The notes under the pieces are model-generated. The model had not been told where the DNA came from. It did not search any database and saw only the letters and a program-made list of their open reading frames with translations. The position numbers and the translations under genes are program-made. A stretch of 64,000 bases of DNA from Novosphingobium beihaiense. GTDB taxonomy: Bacteria > Pseudomonadota > Alphaproteobacteria > Sphingomonadales > Sphingomonadaceae. The stretch is taken from positions 434,001 through 498,000 of the forward strand of contig NZ_JALHLG010000005.1 in assembly GCF_022832375.1 (NCBI RefSeq), given 5' to 3'. Positions 63,747 through 64,000 of the stretch are shown here, one piece after another. Every line of letters starts with the position of its first letter. Position 1 is the stretch's first letter.

Positions 63747-64000
63747 ATGCAGGTGGGCGCAGCAGCCGACAAACTCATGGCCCTTGCGGCCAAGCCCGAT
63801 CGCTTCACGTTTTCGCATGACGAACTGCGTGAGACACAGGTTGCCGCGCTCGATGAGCGGTTTCAGGAACGCAAGGACCAGATCAAGCTCCTCTCGTTGC
63901 GCGCCTGCGATGCCGGGATAACGAAAATCGGGCAGATCGCAGATGTGGTGCCGGTCCTGTTCCCGCACACCGCCTACAAGTCCTACCCGGAAAGCTATCT
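63747..64000 (+). CDS. Unidentified protein, N-terminal part only
   Basis: About 84 codons run off the right edge. AAGGAG lies two bases before the ATG at 63747 but eight bases before an in-frame GTG at 63753, so the GTG may be the true start. The visible N terminus is MQVGAAADKLMALAAKPDRF, an acidic/amphipathic helix region. It ends in LFPHTAYKSYPESY, a stretch that reminds me of acyl-activating (AMP-binding) enzymes, though I cannot assign a family from this fragment. It is divergent from the TetR gene, which may control it. Confidence 0.6.
   Translation, partial: MQVGAAADKLMALAAKPDRFTFSHDELRETQVAALDERFQERKDQIKLLSLRACDAGITKIGQIADVVPVLFPHTAYKSYPESY

Overview
The window is a 64 kb piece of a high-GC alphaproteobacterial chromosome. 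It most resembles Sphingomonadales, in the Novosphingobium/Sphingobium range. The reasons are the dusB-ntrB-ntrC-ntrY-ntrX-hfq-hflX order typical of Alphaproteobacteria, a double-Sm-domain Hfq of the kind known in sphingomonads, a PHA-regulator gene (phaR), a fused IspDF, a type-3 (eukaryote/archaeal-like) prolyl-tRNA synthetase, and a FecI/FecR/TonB-receptor locus. The taxon is inferred from gene content; there is no rRNA in the window. I saw no tRNA, rRNA, CRISPR array, transposase, integrase (other than housekeeping XerC) or prophage. Coding density is very high and most of the window is housekeeping core genome.

Layout. 1-9.3 kb: gyrA (truncated by the left edge), a secreted helical-repeat protein, beta-carbonic anhydrase, lipA and a COQ10/RatA-like START protein, a CinA-type amidohydrolase, a small secreted protein, ispDF and dusB. 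9.3-17.7 kb: the nitrogen/redox two-component block ntrB-ntrC-ntrY-ntrX, then hfq and hflX. 17.7-24.9 kb: mazG and parE on the minus strand, an LpoA-like lipoprotein divergent from rsmI-yraN, gshB and aqpZ. 24.9-28.4 kb: minus-strand run rph, rdgB, hemW, xerC. 28.4-37.3 kb: heat-shock region with hrcA-grpE, small envelope genes (glycine-zipper lipoprotein, zincin-like protein, PCuAC copper chaperone), dnaK-dnaJ, and a large patatin-like lipase.

37.3-49.5 kb: radA-cvpA-(Fe-S scaffold)-MHS transporter-alr, phaR, proS, a DUF805 protein, an M28 peptidase, rnr, a REP-like inverted repeat and a universal stress protein. 49.7-53.8 kb: pyruvate dehydrogenase E2 and E3 genes with a low-GC orphan gene and two tandem hotdog thioesterases lodged between them. 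53.8-64 kb: PilZ and GNAT genes, then a co-directional minus-strand surface-signalling locus: ECF sigma (fecI), FecR anti-sigma, STN-bearing TonB receptor, a 1070-residue autotransporter, and a DUF6438 lipoprotein whose start codon overlaps the autotransporter stop. A TetR regulator is divergent from a gene cut by the right edge.

How the parts fit. NtrBC and NtrYX would couple nitrogen and redox state to transcription. A sigma-54-like site precedes ntrY, and NtrX lacks the sigma-54 contact loop that NtrC has. HrcA, GrpE, DnaK and DnaJ form the heat-shock chaperone set, with sigma-32-like sites before dnaK and hrcA. LpoA/RsmI/YraN, HemW/XerC and RdgB/Rph are conserved neighbourhoods. The most novel-looking material is the autotransporter-DUF6438 pair under a FecIR locus, the insert in the pdh operon, a zincin-like gene that seems to start at CTG, and two long AT-rich GTTACC hairpins.
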